Positions 19,628 through 29,482 of a DNA stretch of 64,000 nucleotides are shown in pieces. Each line of letters starts with the position of its first letter. The first letter of the stretch is position 1. A model generated the notes under the pieces. It did no database searches, was not told where the DNA came from, and saw nothing but the letters and a program-made list of their open reading frames with translations. This stretch comes from a gamma proteobacterium symbiont of Ctena orbiculata (GTDB taxonomy: Bacteria > Pseudomonadota > Gammaproteobacteria > Chromatiales > Chromatiaceae), in contig QBVD01000048.1 of the NCBI GenBank assembly GCA_003058525.1, forward strand, positions 1 to 64,000, in the 5' to 3' direction. A program made the position numbers and the translations under genes.

Positions 19628-20778
19628 CAGCGAACCCCCCTTGTACGATCGACATTGCGGATCTGACCGCTACCGCTCTGACTGCGTGAGGTCTCTTTGG
19701 TTGAAAACTGTTGCTCCCTCACCGCTCTGCCCTTCTCATCACCTTGAATCAGTTTATCCAGTGGCAGATACATCAGGCTGTTCCCATCCTGAGTGTCGAG
19801 CATCACTTTGCTAGACTGCCCCAGCATCGACTCAATGGCGTCCAGATAGAGGCGTTCCCGGGTGACTTCGGGTTCCCGACGGTACTCTTTGAGAATCGCA
19901 AGAAAACGGCTCACATCACCTTCCGCTTCCGCAATCACCCGGTCTCTGTAGGCATTCGCATCCGCCGTACGGCGTGCCGCCTCACCACGGGCCTTGGGTA
20001 CAACCTCATTGGCGTAGGCTTCGGCCTGATTCTCCAACTTCTCCTTATCCTCACGCGCCTTGATGGCGTCATCGAAAGCGCTTTTGACCTGCTCGGGCGG
20101 TTTGGCGGGTTGCATGTTCACACTGGTGATAATGAGGCCGGTCTTGTATACGTCTATCAAACCCTGGGCACCCTGCATAATTCGATCCGCGATGGCGCCA
20201 CGTCCCTGGGTGAGGATAAAGTCGAGATCGCTCTTACCGATGATTTCGCGTACAGCGGTCTCGGTTGCATCGCGCAAGGTCTTGTTCGGATCCCGATCCT
20301 GAAAAAGGAAGTCTGCCGCATCCTGAATTCGGGACTGAATGGTGAACTCCACATCGACGATGTTTTCATCACGGGTCAGCATCTGCGCCTTGTGACGAAA
20401 TGAGGAGATCTGGTCGACGTTGACCAGGATCCGGCGTTCGACTGGAAAAGGGATATGCCAGTGCGGTCCGGGTTGCGTAGTCTCGGAATAGGCGCCGAAA
20501 CGCAACACCACACCACGCTCGGCGGGTTCGACGATGTAGATGCCGCTGGCCAGCCAGACAATCAACCCGATTGCAACGATTACACTAATCGTTTTGGAAC
20601 CGGGTCCTGAACCACCGCCAGCCGACGAACCGCCACGGGAAGGCTTGCCGCCACCGAATATTCCACCTAATTTATCCTGAAGTTTTTTTACCACTTCATC
20701 GAGGTCCGGTGGACCCTGATCGCCACCTTTACCGCTCCAAGGATCTTTACCGTTTCCACCCGGTTCATTCCAGGCCAT
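19627..20778 (-). CDS. hflK: HflK, SPFH regulator of FtsH protease
   Basis: 383 residues starting MAWNEPGGNGKDPWSG, which is the family N-terminus; an in-frame codon 12 bp upstream lacks a ribosome site, while this ATG follows GGAG. A Gly-rich cytoplasmic leader (to about 65) precedes one membrane segment (SVIVAIGLIVWLASGIYIV), then the SPFH domain and a coiled helical arm. The partner is HflC, immediately downstream; together they modulate FtsH. The order hfq-hflX-hflK-hflC matches E. coli. Confidence 0.95.
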   Translation of the reverse strand: MAWNEPGGNGKDPWSGKGGDQGPPDLDEVVKKLQDKLGGIFGGGKPSRGGSSAGGGSGPGSKTISVIVAIGLIVWLASGIYIVEPAERGVVLRFGAYSETTQPGPHWHIPFPVERRILVNVDQISSFRHKAQMLTRDENIVDVEFTIQSRIQDAADFLFQDRDPNKTLRDATETAVREIIGKSDLDFILTQGRGAIADRIMQGAQGLIDVYKTGLIITSVNMQPAKPPEQVKSAFDDAIKAREDKEKLENQAEAYANEVVPKARGEAARRTADANAYRDRVIAEAEGDVSRFLAILKEYRREPEVTRERLYLDAIESMLGQSSKVMLDTQDGNSLMYLPLDKLIQGDEKGRAVREQQFSTKETSRSQSGSGQIRNVDRTRGVR

Positions 20779-20948
20779 TGAACACTCCAACTATAGTTAC
20801 TGGTTTAATTCGCTTTGGCTCAAGCAACCGAAACCTGTAAATGGGTTCGGTTAAAGCCAAATTCAATCCATAACACTCCAACCTGGCACCATTCTATCAG
20901 CACCCAGGTACCGAGTGTACATCGTGATCGGTTCTGTGACACGCCACA

Positions 20949-22232
20949 CTAACCGATAATGCAATTTTCCAGTACAGGTTCTTCCTTCAATAATTTAAGG
21001 AACTCCCGCTCCGGCATATCGATATCCATCTCCCAGCCCCCCTCGTCTGTACTCGACTCATTAAGCACCGAACCGCGTTCAAACAGCAGGGCGTGCAAGC
21101 GACCATCCCCCGGATTCAAGCGCAATCGCTGCTGTACATGGTTTTTTCTAAAAAACTCAGCAAGTGCCTGATGCAGCAAGTCAGCTCCCTCTCCCGTAAT
21201 GGCGGAGAGCCAGATACGTGTAATCTGACCATTCCCGTCCCGATCTACTCTCGGTTCAACATTGTCAAGTAGATCCGTTTTGTTAAATATCTCTATCTGG
21301 TGGACCTTGTCTGCACCAATTTGTCGCAGCACATCGTTGACTTCCCTTATACAGGTCGCCCTCTGCTGGCTGGAGGCATCCACCACATGCAGTAACAGAG
21401 AGGCATCCGTGGTCTCCTGCAAGGTCGATTTGAAGGCGGCCACCAGATCATGTGGCAAATGGCTGATAAATCCAACCGTGTCGGCCAGTACAATCGGTCC
21501 CTCGCCCTTCAGTTCCAGCCTCCTCAATGTCGGATCAAGGGTGGCGAACAGCTGGTCAGCGGCATATACGTTGGAGCCCACCAGTTTATTGAAAAGCGTG
21601 GATTTACCCGCATTGGTATAGCCAACCAGGGAAACTGTAGGGATATCAGCTCTTTCACGCCCCCGTCGTCCCTGTTCACGCTGAGAATCCACCCGTTCGA
21701 GGCGCCGTTTTATCTGATTGATTCGCTGGTTCAGCAATCGACGGTCACTCTCCAATTGCGTCTCACCCGGTCCGCGCAGGCCAATACCGCCTTTCTGCCG
21801 TTCCAGATGGGTCCACCCCCTCACCAGACGGGTAGAGAGGTGTTGCAACTGGGCCAGCTCCACCTGGAGCTTACCCTCAAATGATCGCGCCCGTTGACTG
21901 AATATGTCCAGAATCAAACCGGTACGATCGACGACTCGACACTTGAATTCCCGTTCCAGGTTCCTCTCCTGGCTGGGTGAGAGCGTATGATCAAAAATCA
22001 CCAGATCGGCACTCTCCTCGGCAACAATATGCTTTATCTCTTCCGCCTTACCACGTCCGATAAATAGTTTGGGATCGGGTTGCTGTCGACTCCCATAGAT
22101 AAGCGTGACGATCTCCGCACCTGCAGAGATTGCCAAGTCACGAAACTCGTTGATCTCATCCTGATCCCTGGTTATACCCAGGTCAAGATGGACAAGTACA
22201 GCGCGTTCACCCGCTTTGGGACGTTCAAACAT
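20949..22232 (-). CDS. hflX: Ribosome-associated GTPase HflX
   Basis: 427 residues. The N-terminal HflX domain contains the glycine-rich segment GGIGLRGPGETQLE, and the GTPase domain has G1 GYTNAGKSTLFNKL, G3 DTVGF and G4 NKTD. HflX splits stalled or heat-damaged 70S ribosomes. It opens FERPKAGERAVLVHLDLG. It lies 111 bp after hfq and 170 bp before hflK, so it may have extra internal promoters. Gene order is conserved. Confidence 0.96.
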   Translation of the reverse strand: MFERPKAGERAVLVHLDLGITRDQDEINEFRDLAISAGAEIVTLIYGSRQQPDPKLFIGRGKAEEIKHIVAEESADLVIFDHTLSPSQERNLEREFKCRVVDRTGLILDIFSQRARSFEGKLQVELAQLQHLSTRLVRGWTHLERQKGGIGLRGPGETQLESDRRLLNQRINQIKRRLERVDSQREQGRRGRERADIPTVSLVGYTNAGKSTLFNKLVGSNVYAADQLFATLDPTLRRLELKGEGPIVLADTVGFISHLPHDLVAAFKSTLQETTDASLLLHVVDASSQQRATCIREVNDVLRQIGADKVHQIEIFNKTDLLDNVEPRVDRDGNGQITRIWLSAITGEGADLLHQALAEFFRKNHVQQRLRLNPGDGRLHALLFERGSVLNESSTDEGGWEMDIDMPEREFLKLLKEEPVLENCIIG

Positions 22233-22290
22233 ATTGGATCGGATAGATCAGGCTGGAAAATATCAGGTCATGCTACCGGGCAAAACCGGG

Positions 22291-22304
22291 GCCTGTTAAC
22301 AGGC
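22291..22304. repeat. Solo palindromic repeat after hfq
   Basis: Perfect 14-bp palindrome GCCTGTTAACAGGC, preceded by GGG. It lies 40 bp after the hfq stop. On the minus strand it is followed by CCCGGTTTT, so it might act as a weak terminator. It belongs to the GGGCCTGTTAACAGGCCC family seen at several gene ends in this window. Confidence 0.6.
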
Positions 22305-22343
22305 TTCAGTGGGACAGGCCCGATAGCGAATCGATTGGAAAGA

Positions 22344-22613
22344 CTAAAAGTTACCAGCACCGGAGGGTGGTGCTGGCTCTTCGCCCTGGCCGTTTGCATG
22401 CTGAATACGCACATTCCGTGCGGGAACGACCGTCGAAATGGCGTGTTTGTAGACCATTTGACTGACACTGTTTTTTAAAAGCACCACAAATTGGTCAAAG
22501 GATTCAATCTGTCCCTGCAGTTTGATACCGTTGACAAGAAAAATCGACACTGGTACACGTTCCTTCCTCAGTGCATTCAAAAAAGGGTCTTGTAGACTTT
22601 GCCCTTTAGACAT
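22344..22613 (-). CDS. hfq: RNA chaperone Hfq
   Basis: An 89-residue Sm-like protein. It opens [20 protein letters not shown], carries the Sm1 segment [19 protein letters not shown] and the Sm2 YKHAIST signature that forms the uridine-binding pocket; the C-terminal tail is short (about 20 residues) and Gln/Pro-rich. The hexamer anneals small RNAs to mRNAs. An AAGGAG site precedes the ATG and a TATAAT box lies 25-30 bp upstream, so hfq probably has its own promoter within the miaA-hflX cluster. Confidence 0.97.
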   Translation of the reverse strand: MSKGQSLQDPFLNALRKERVPVSIFLVNGIKLQGQIESFDQFVVLLKNSVSQMVYKHAISTVVPARNVRIQHANGQGEEPAPPSGAGNF

Positions 22614-22637
22614 GGAGTTTCTCCTTATTGTGTTTCT

Positions 22638-22665
22638 ATTATAGGCAGTGATATCAAATGCATAA
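22638..22665 (-). promoter_or_regulatory. Candidate sigma-70 promoter of hfq
   Basis: A consensus TATAAT -10 box (22638-22643, minus strand) lies about 25 bp before the hfq ATG, with a weak TTATGC -35 at a 16-bp spacing. Internal hfq promoters are known in E. coli; here the call rests on the -10 match. Confidence 0.4.
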
Positions 22666-22789
22666 TGTAAGCTGGCAAGTGTAAAAACGACGCCACAGGC
22701 GAAAGTTTAGCACAATGTTTTTTTGTCCACGCATACAAAACATAAATAGCAATTAAGTAAAAAATAGTAACCGAACCAACGGGAAGAGG

Positions 22790-23758
22790 CTAGGTAGGGA
22801 TAAAAAACGACTTAAACCGGCTTGAAATCAGTACCAGAGCCTGTTTTATCACATCCCCCTCTTCATCCAGCCAGTGACACCCTCTACAGCTGCGCAACCA
22901 GGTAAACTGGCGTTTCGCAAGCTGACGAGTGGCAATTATGCCCCTTTCTATCATCTCTTCACGCGATAACTCACCCAACAGGTAGCTGAGCATCTGACGA
23001 TACCCGACGGCCCTCATTGATGGCATTGCGGGTGAGAGATCGCCCCGACGCATCAGGGCCCTGACCTCCCGCTCGAAACCCTGTGCCAGCATTTCGTGGA
23101 AACGCCGCTCTATTCGAGCATGTAACAGGCTTCGCTCCTGAGGTGCACGCACCAGCTTCAACACACTGTACGGAAATGTATGACCAACACAGCCCTGCTG
23201 AAGTTCAGTCAGGGTTTTTCCGCTGATTTCAATCACCTCAAGTGCACGAAGGATCCGCTGAGGGTCGTTGGCATGAATACGTCCGCCTGCTGCGGGATCC
23301 AGACATGAAAGGCGCTGATGCAACGCTTCCAATCCGAGCCGGCCCAACTCTTGCTCCAGGCGCGACCTGATCCCTGGATCTGCTTCAGGCAAGTCGGAAA
23401 GCCCCTCTTCCAGCGCCTTGAAATAGAGCATGGTGCCGCCAACCAACAGGGGAACTTTGCCAGCCCGGGTTATTTCGGCCATCTCGGTCAGTGCGTCCTC
23501 GCGAAAGGCGGCGGCCGAGTAGCTCTCCGATGGATCCCTGATATCTATCAGCCGATGCGGCGCGATCCGCAACGTGGCCTGGTCAGGCTTGGCTGTGCCA
23601 ATATCCATACCCCGGTAGATTAGCGCTGAATCCACACTGATGATCTCCAGTGGCAGGCGTTCAGCCAGTTCCACAGCCAGTGCGGTCTTACCTGATGCGG
23701 TGGGCCCCATAAGAAAGATGGCGGGTGGTAGTGACTGAGGATGCTGCTTCAACTCCAC
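22790..23758 (-). CDS. miaA: tRNA dimethylallyltransferase MiaA
   Basis: It adds a dimethylallyl group to A37 of tRNAs reading UNN codons. The P-loop [15 protein letters not shown], the catalytic-region [19 protein letters not shown] and the late [11 protein letters not shown] tRNA-binding motif are present. A GTG at 23758, one base after the mutL stop and preceded by GGGGTC, gives 322 residues, close to E. coli (316). A longer start (GTG at 23794) inside mutL is possible. The mutL-miaA-hfq order is conserved. Confidence 0.95.
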   Translation of the reverse strand: MELKQHPQSLPPAIFLMGPTASGKTALAVELAERLPLEIISVDSALIYRGMDIGTAKPDQATLRIAPHRLIDIRDPSESYSAAAFREDALTEMAEITRAGKVPLLVGGTMLYFKALEEGLSDLPEADPGIRSRLEQELGRLGLEALHQRLSCLDPAAGGRIHANDPQRILRALEVIEISGKTLTELQQGCVGHTFPYSVLKLVRAPQERSLLHARIERRFHEMLAQGFEREVRALMRRGDLSPAMPSMRAVGYRQMLSYLLGELSREEMIERGIIATRQLAKRQFTWLRSCRGCHWLDEEGDVIKQALVLISSRFKSFFIPT

Positions 23759-23759
23759 T

Positions 23760-25538
23760 TCAGCGACCCCGCAGGAAGAGCCGGTCCAATTCACTTAAGG
23801 ACATCTGTACCCAGGTTGGTCTGCCGTGATTGCACTGATCCGCCCGTTCCGTCCTTTCCATATCGCGCAGTAAGGCGTTCATCTCATCCAGTTCAAGGCG
23901 TCGATTCGCCCTTACCGAGCCATGGCAGGCCATAGTGGCCAATACCTTTTCGATCTCGACCTGCATACGATCGGTGTGACCGTACTCCGCGAGGTCAGCG
24001 AGCAGATCACGCAACAGTTTCTCCGCATCAGCACCCCGTAGCAGGGCAGGGATAGTCCTGATCGCCAGGGAATTCTTACCCAAACGGCTGACTTCGATGC
24101 CGAGTCGATCCAAAAACGGTTGATACTCCTCAACCAAATCCGCCTCTGATGCACTGACCGCAACCGTCACGGGCACCAACAACGGTTGACTGGTAATGCC
24201 GTCACCATGGTAAGTCAGCTTAAAGCGTTCATAGGTGATACGCTCATGGGCCGCATGCATATCAACCAGCACCAGGCCGGCTTCGTTTTGCGCCAGGATA
24301 TAGACACCATGCAATTGTCCTAGAGCAAACCCCAAAGGTGGTATCTGCTCCGTCTGGGAAGGCTCCGCCTCTGAATATTCCTGTGCATGCGCCGGTTGTT
24401 GAGCCGTGAATGCCGCCCGATAGGCGGCAGGACGCTGCGCCACACGCAAATCCATACCCTGCTGTCGGCTGTAGCCGGATGCCGTTGGCTCATTGACTGA
24501 CGGTATCGTTTCAACAGCCGGCTCCTGGCCATGCTGGGGTCGGGTCTGAGCCAACAGTCGGTGCAGGCCCCGATAGATGAAATCGTGCACCGAGCGGGAA
24601 TCGCGAAAGCGTACTTCATGTTTTGTCGGATGGACATTGACATCCACCTTGCGGGGATCCAAACAGAGGAACAGCAAATAGGCCGGATAACGGCCGTGAT
24701 AGAGTACATCCTGATAGCTCTGTCGAATAGCATGTGTTACCAGTTTATCCCGGACCATTCGCCGATTGACATAAAAGTACTGCATATCCGCCTGTGAGCG
24801 GGAAAAACCTGGTCTAGCCACCCACCCGCTCAGGATCATATCCCCCGCCTGTTCTTCAATGGCAAGCGCCTGATCCATAAAGCCAGCTCCAAGCAATTCC
24901 CGGATGCGCCCCTCTCTGTCCTGGCGATCACCGCAGGGCGGTAAGGCAAAGATCTGACGGCGATTGTGGAGGAGAGAGAATCCCACATCGAAATGCATCA
25001 GGGCAAAACGTTGGAACAGTGCGCTGATGTGGTTGAACTCGGTCTTTTCAGTGCGCAGAAACTTACGCCTTGCCGGGGTATTGTAAAAGAGATCGCATAC
25101 CTCGACACTGGTGCCTGGTGGGTGTGCCGCCGGCTTGGGTTCGGTAACGGCATCTGAACCATCTCCCGCCACTTCCCAAGCCTCCTCCGCTTCCTGATGG
25201 CGGGAGATCAGCCTGAGTCGGGATACCGAACTGATGCTGGGCAGCGCCTCGCCCCTGAACCCCATGCTTTGCAATGACTCCAAATCCTTGAATTGGATGA
25301 CCTTGCTGGTGGCATGTCGAGACAATGCCATGGTCAACTCCCGCTGTTCAATACCGACACCATCGTCACGAATGTGGATACGTTTGATACCCCCCTGGTC
25401 GACCTCGATATCGATCTTTCGCGCCCCGGCGTCAAGACTGTTCTCCACCAACTCCTTGACCACCGATGCCGGACGTTCCACCACTTCGCCGGCGGCAATC
25501 TGATTGATCAGTTGAGGGGGCAGGATTCGAATCGGCAT
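23760..25538 (-). CDS. mutL: DNA mismatch repair protein MutL
   Basis: 592 residues from [20 protein letters not shown], the invariant family start. The N-terminal GHKL ATPase shows [18 protein letters not shown] and the [10 protein letters not shown] lid. The C-terminal dimerisation domain carries [12 protein letters not shown], which fits the D-x-H-A-x2-E-x4-E metal-binding motif of endonuclease-type MutL, and the companion ACHGSVRAN and CNHGRPT motifs. E. coli MutL lacks this motif, so here MutL may nick DNA itself. The linker (about 345-415) is Gln/Pro-rich. Confidence 0.96.
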   Translation of the reverse strand: MPIRILPPQLINQIAAGEVVERPASVVKELVENSLDAGARKIDIEVDQGGIKRIHIRDDGVGIEQRELTMALSRHATSKVIQFKDLESLQSMGFRGEALPSISSVSRLRLISRHQEAEEAWEVAGDGSDAVTEPKPAAHPPGTSVEVCDLFYNTPARRKFLRTEKTEFNHISALFQRFALMHFDVGFSLLHNRRQIFALPPCGDRQDREGRIRELLGAGFMDQALAIEEQAGDMILSGWVARPGFSRSQADMQYFYVNRRMVRDKLVTHAIRQSYQDVLYHGRYPAYLLFLCLDPRKVDVNVHPTKHEVRFRDSRSVHDFIYRGLHRLLAQTRPQHGQEPAVETIPSVNEPTASGYSRQQGMDLRVAQRPAAYRAAFTAQQPAHAQEYSEAEPSQTEQIPPLGFALGQLHGVYILAQNEAGLVLVDMHAAHERITYERFKLTYHGDGITSQPLLVPVTVAVSASEADLVEEYQPFLDRLGIEVSRLGKNSLAIRTIPALLRGADAEKLLRDLLADLAEYGHTDRMQVEIEKVLATMACHGSVRANRRLELDEMNALLRDMERTERADQCNHGRPTWVQMSLSELDRLFLRGR

Positions 25539-25646
25539 AGTCAGCAGGCGCAGTCGTCGGTAGAGGCTGTGGGAATGGGGTATTGTGCCATCCATCCCGG
25601 AAACGGGCCATGGCTAAGTGGGTGGAGAGGCAGGATGGTTTATTGA

Positions 25647-26963
25647 TCAGCCGCCAGGGATCTGCAGTACCTGGCCGATACGGATGGTATCGCTCTTCAA
25701 TTCGTTGGCGTTGCGCAGACGGCTGACACTCACCTGATATCGATTGGCGATGGCGATCAGTGTTTCACCGCGGGAGATCACATGCTTTCGCGGTGCCTTC
25801 TTAGCCAGGTTGGAGGCAAGCAAAGTACCTGGTGGCGGCTGGAACTTGAAATAGGTGCGAATGCCTTTCATCAAGGCGGTAGCCACCTTTTGCTGATGTT
25901 TTACGCTCCTCAGGCGGCGCTCTTCATCCGGGTTGGAGATGAAGGCGGTCTCCACCAGCATGGAAGGGATATCCGGTGACTTCAATACCACAAAACCCGC
26001 CTGTTGCACCTTCCGCTTATGGGTTTTTCCAAGCGTTTTGAGCTGCTTCAACACCCTATTGGCGGCCCCTGAACTTGCCTGCAGGGTACCGATCTGGGAG
26101 AGATCCAACAGCACCGAGGCAAGCATGTCGTCCTTATCCTCGAGAGAGACGCCACCGACGAGATCCGCGCTGTTCTCCCTTTCAGCCAGCCAACGGGCAG
26201 CTTCATTGGAGGCCCCGCTTCTTGACAGGGTATAGACGGATGAGCCACGCACCTTCGGATCGTGAAAGGCATCGGCATGAATCGACACGAACAGGTCAGC
26301 CTGATGCTCTCTCGCCTTGGCGATACGTTTACGCAAGCCGAGATAGTAGTCGCCATCCCGAATCAGTACCGCCCGCATCCCCTCCTGCTTATTGATCGAA
26401 GTGACCAGTTTACGCGCAATCGCCAACACCACATCCTTTTCATAAGTCCCCTTGAGGCCGCGCGCGCCCGGATCCTCGCCACCGTGCCCCGGATCCACGG
26501 CTATCACCACATCCCGTTTTCCCAGCGCCTTTGCCGTCTTCACCGGTTGTGAACGCCGACTGGTGGTGGCTTTGCCGTCATACAGATCGACAACCAGGCG
26601 GTGACCATACTCTCGATTGGGCTTGAGTGAAAAACTTTTCGGTTTGACCGCGCTCTTGAGATCGAAGACAACCCGCATATCGCGCTTGTTGCGAACCGCA
26701 GACCGCATTCCCCGGATGATCTTGTTCTCCTTGGTCGGGTCGGGAAGATGTTCTGTCAGGGTGGTATTCTTCAGATCGAGCACCAACCGGTCAGGCCCCT
26801 TCAGGGTGAAGATCTTGTGGCTGATCTGACTGTTGGCATCGAATACCAGTCTGACATGGTCGGGGGCCGACCAGATGCGTAATCCGGTGATCTGAGACTG
26901 ATTTGCGTAGAGAGGGAGACTGCTTAGCAAGATCAGCAGCAGCAATAGGCAACGCTTCCTCAT
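25647..26963 (-). CDS. amiC: N-acetylmuramoyl-L-alanine amidase (AmiB/AmiC type) with LysM
   Basis: 438 residues: signal peptide (MRKRCLLLLLILLSSLPLYA), an AMIN domain for septal localisation (about 22-120), the zinc amidase_3 domain (about 155-380) with VAIDPGHGGEDPGARG and later metal-site residues in SIHADAFHDP and VETAFISN, and a C-terminal LysM (HVISRGETLIAIANRYQV). It cuts septal peptidoglycan during cell separation. The ATG at 26963 is chosen for the signal peptide; 26996 is an alternative. Whether amiB or amiC is the better name is a naming matter; the position matches E. coli amiB. Confidence 0.93.
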   Translation of the reverse strand: MRKRCLLLLLILLSSLPLYANQSQITGLRIWSAPDHVRLVFDANSQISHKIFTLKGPDRLVLDLKNTTLTEHLPDPTKENKIIRGMRSAVRNKRDMRVVFDLKSAVKPKSFSLKPNREYGHRLVVDLYDGKATTSRRSQPVKTAKALGKRDVVIAVDPGHGGEDPGARGLKGTYEKDVVLAIARKLVTSINKQEGMRAVLIRDGDYYLGLRKRIAKAREHQADLFVSIHADAFHDPKVRGSSVYTLSRSGASNEAARWLAERENSADLVGGVSLEDKDDMLASVLLDLSQIGTLQASSGAANRVLKQLKTLGKTHKRKVQQAGFVVLKSPDIPSMLVETAFISNPDEERRLRSVKHQQKVATALMKGIRTYFKFQPPPGTLLASNLAKKAPRKHVISRGETLIAIANRYQVSVSRLRNANELKSDTIRIGQVLQIPGG

Positions 26964-27067
26964 TTCCCCATGACCTTTGTATACGAGCAAATTCATCCTA
27001 AAAATAGCACGCTATAATCATTTTTCCAAGGTTTTCTGGCAGATAGGTCGGTTTCTTTTAAAAAAAC

Positions 27068-27538
27068 TTAAACTTTCGCCACTGCTTTTTGCAACTGCAG
27101 AAGAGATTCTGCGCCCCGCTCTGTCCCGGCGTCAAATTTGAGCACACGTGCCTGATCATGGTGGGTGAAATGGATCATCAGATCCGCTTGCGGCAATACG
27201 CCAGCCCCTTTCTCGGGCCACTCTATCAACAGTAATGCATCGCTATTCAGTAGATCCTCGATACCTAAATAATCCAACTCCCTGGGATCGGACAGACGAT
27301 AGAGGTCAAAATGGTAGTAGGAACGACCCGCAAAGTCGTAGGGCTCAAGCAACGTATATGTTGGGCTCTTTACCCTTCCCTGATACCCAAGCTGCCTCAG
27401 AAACCCCCTGACCAGGGTTGTCTTTCCTGTTCCAAGATCACCCTCGAGATAGACAATAAAGGGCGGGCTGCAGTTCAACGCCAGACAGGCGCCGACCGCC
27501 TCCTGCCGCTCTTCGCCTTCAACCTCTATTTCAAACAC
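27068..27538 (-). CDS. tsaE: tRNA threonylcarbamoyladenosine biosynthesis ATPase TsaE
   Basis: 156 residues with Walker A GDLGTGKTTLVRGFL, the SPTYTLLEPY segment and the HFDLYRLSDPRELDYLG motif of TsaE. It is the ATPase that drives turnover of the TsaBD complex making t6A37 in ANN-reading tRNAs. The GTG start overlaps the nnr stop by 13 bp. The nnr-tsaE-amidase order is the standard one. Confidence 0.95.
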   Translation of the reverse strand: MFEIEVEGEERQEAVGACLALNCSPPFIVYLEGDLGTGKTTLVRGFLRQLGYQGRVKSPTYTLLEPYDFAGRSYYHFDLYRLSDPRELDYLGIEDLLNSDALLLIEWPEKGAGVLPQADLMIHFTHHDQARVLKFDAGTERGAESLLQLQKAVAKV

Positions 27539-29028
27539 GGGTGCGTCTCATTCAGAAGGGTTCTGACTTCAGGCAGCAGATCACCTGCCAAAAGACCGAT
27601 CTCACCATTCACAGCGGCCCGGTCGCCTGCGGCGGCATGCAGACAGACTCCCATCTCGGCGGCCTCGCGATAGGTATATTCCTGTGCCATGAATGCACCT
27701 ATGATACCGCTTAAGACGTCACCGCACCCTCCCGTGGCCATTCCGGGATTACCGTCACTGCAGAGTGAAGCGGGCTGGGCGCTCCCATCACATATCAGAG
27801 TGCCTGCCCCTTTCAGTATCACCACGCCGCCAAAGCGCTGCTGTATCTTTTCAACAGCTTGAAATCTGTCATTTTCAACCCTCTTCGTATCATAACCGAG
27901 AAGCCTCGATGCCTCCCCCGGGTGCGGTGTCAGGATCCAATTCTCCCGTTGCTGCGGCCACTCGGCCAGCCAGTTGAGGCCATCCGCATCGATGACCATC
28001 GGCAACGTGGAATCGAGGGCGGCCCGGTAACACATCTCTCCCCACGCATTTCGTCCAAGACCAGGCCCCAGAACCAGGGCATCAGCCCGCTGCGTCAGCT
28101 GTTCTATCTCCTGCACTTCACTCACTCCCCGCACCATCAGCTCTGGACGGCCCAGGTTTATACAGTGGGCATGGTCGGGATGGGTTGCCAGGGTCACCAG
28201 CCCTACCCCACTTCGGGCGGCCGCTTCTGCTGCCAGACGGGCGGCACCCGGATAACCCCTGTCACCGGCGATAACCAAAAGATGTCCGAAATCACCCTTA
28301 TGTGCAGTACGGCGCCTGGGTGCGACCAGACCACACCGCTTCCGCCAATCGATACGCTTGCAGGCAAGTACTTGATGGGCATAGACACGGGCAGGAATCC
28401 CTAGGGTATCGAAAACGATTTCACCACAGCAATCCGGACCACGTCCGGTGAACATCCCCTGTTTCAGGCCGATGAAACTGATGGTGGCGGCCGCCTCGAT
28501 GGCGCAGCCCATAATACGGCCGGTATCGGCATGCAGCCCGGATGGGATGTCGATGGCCAATACCTCGGCGCGATGTCTGTTTATCTGTTCGATGGCCGAG
28601 GCCCAACGACCAGTGACATCCCGTTCGAGTCCCGTGCCCAAAACCGCGTCCACGATAAGGTCGGGATTCCCCAAATCCTCGAAGGGTTCGATAGCATGAC
28701 CCAGTGCTGTCCAGGATTCCGCCATGATCAGGGCATCGCCCTTAAGCTGCAGGGCGTCGCCCAACTGCAATACCCGTACCCGCAGACCAGCCTGACTTGC
28801 CAGCCGGGCAACGACATATCCATCACCACCGTTATTTCCCATACCACAGACCACGACGATCTCGGACAGATCCGGCCAGCGTTGTTTCAAGAACCGATAA
28901 GCGCTGCTGCCGGCACGTTTCATCAATTCCGCACCAGGAATATCGTATTCTTCAATGGCGATACGATCGAACTCCCTTACCTGCCTCGCCCGATAGAGGG
29001 CATAAGGCAGTTCCTCGGTATGTGGCAT
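27526..29028 (-). CDS. nnr: Bifunctional NAD(P)H-hydrate repair enzyme Nnr
   Basis: 500 residues in two domains. The N-terminal NAD(P)HX epimerase (about 1-215) has VVCGMGNNGGDGYVVARL, and the C-terminal ADP-dependent dehydratase (about 225-500) has the VLGPGLGRN and GNPGMATGGCGDVLSG motifs. It restores NADH and NADPH damaged by hydration. The start MPHTEELPYALYRARQVREF at 29028 matches homologues; ATGs at 29037 and farther upstream are less likely. It is the first gene of the long minus-strand cluster and divergent from queG. Confidence 0.94.
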   Translation of the reverse strand: MPHTEELPYALYRARQVREFDRIAIEEYDIPGAELMKRAGSSAYRFLKQRWPDLSEIVVVCGMGNNGGDGYVVARLASQAGLRVRVLQLGDALQLKGDALIMAESWTALGHAIEPFEDLGNPDLIVDAVLGTGLERDVTGRWASAIEQINRHRAEVLAIDIPSGLHADTGRIMGCAIEAAATISFIGLKQGMFTGRGPDCCGEIVFDTLGIPARVYAHQVLACKRIDWRKRCGLVAPRRRTAHKGDFGHLLVIAGDRGYPGAARLAAEAAARSGVGLVTLATHPDHAHCINLGRPELMVRGVSEVQEIEQLTQRADALVLGPGLGRNAWGEMCYRAALDSTLPMVIDADGLNWLAEWPQQRENWILTPHPGEASRLLGYDTKRVENDRFQAVEKIQQRFGGVVILKGAGTLICDGSAQPASLCSDGNPGMATGGCGDVLSGIIGAFMAQEYTYREAAEMGVCLHAAAGDRAAVNGEIGLLAGDLLPEVRTLLNETHPCLK

Positions 29029-29482
29029 AACACGCATTCGATAAATCTCATGGCAAGTCGACGTTTCACAAAGCGTATACAACTCATCGCTTGGGCAAAC
29101 CATACCCTGTTGCGGACAAGGGTTCAAAAGCCCTGATCAGGCATCAATGCCGACTGCTGTAACAGTCGATGGTCAGTGAAGGATTTATGATTGATACTTG
29201 TGGGAATTCGTGGATATCAAGCGCGTAGATGACGGGGCATGGCCCCACCTTTCCCGGCTGTCCGGGAGCGTGGCTGTTCAGATTTGTTTGGATATACGCC
29301 TGCACAATTTCTTTCAATCACTGGCACAGGTTATCGATTCGATAACCCGGTATGATGGGTATTCGGCAAAGATGATAACCGGAGGCGGACAGACAGGAGG
29401 AGCTTGAGAGTCGGGTTATAGTGGCACTCCGACACCCGTTCAGGTGAGTTTCCCAGCCGTTGCATCCGAATGAACAATCTTT
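29029..29482. other. Divergent promoter region between nnr and queG
   Basis: About 450 bp with no supported gene. The notable structure is a 19-bp palindrome at 29329-29347, followed by TATGAT, which could be a -10 box for queG. A G/C-rich hairpin-capable stretch lies near 29235-29270. Confidence 0.5.
29329..29347. promoter_or_regulatory. Perfect 19-bp palindrome upstream of queG (candidate operator)
   Basis: GGTTATCGA and TCGATAACC flank a single central T. The site lies directly before a TATGAT element. The protein that might bind it cannot be named. Confidence 0.35.
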
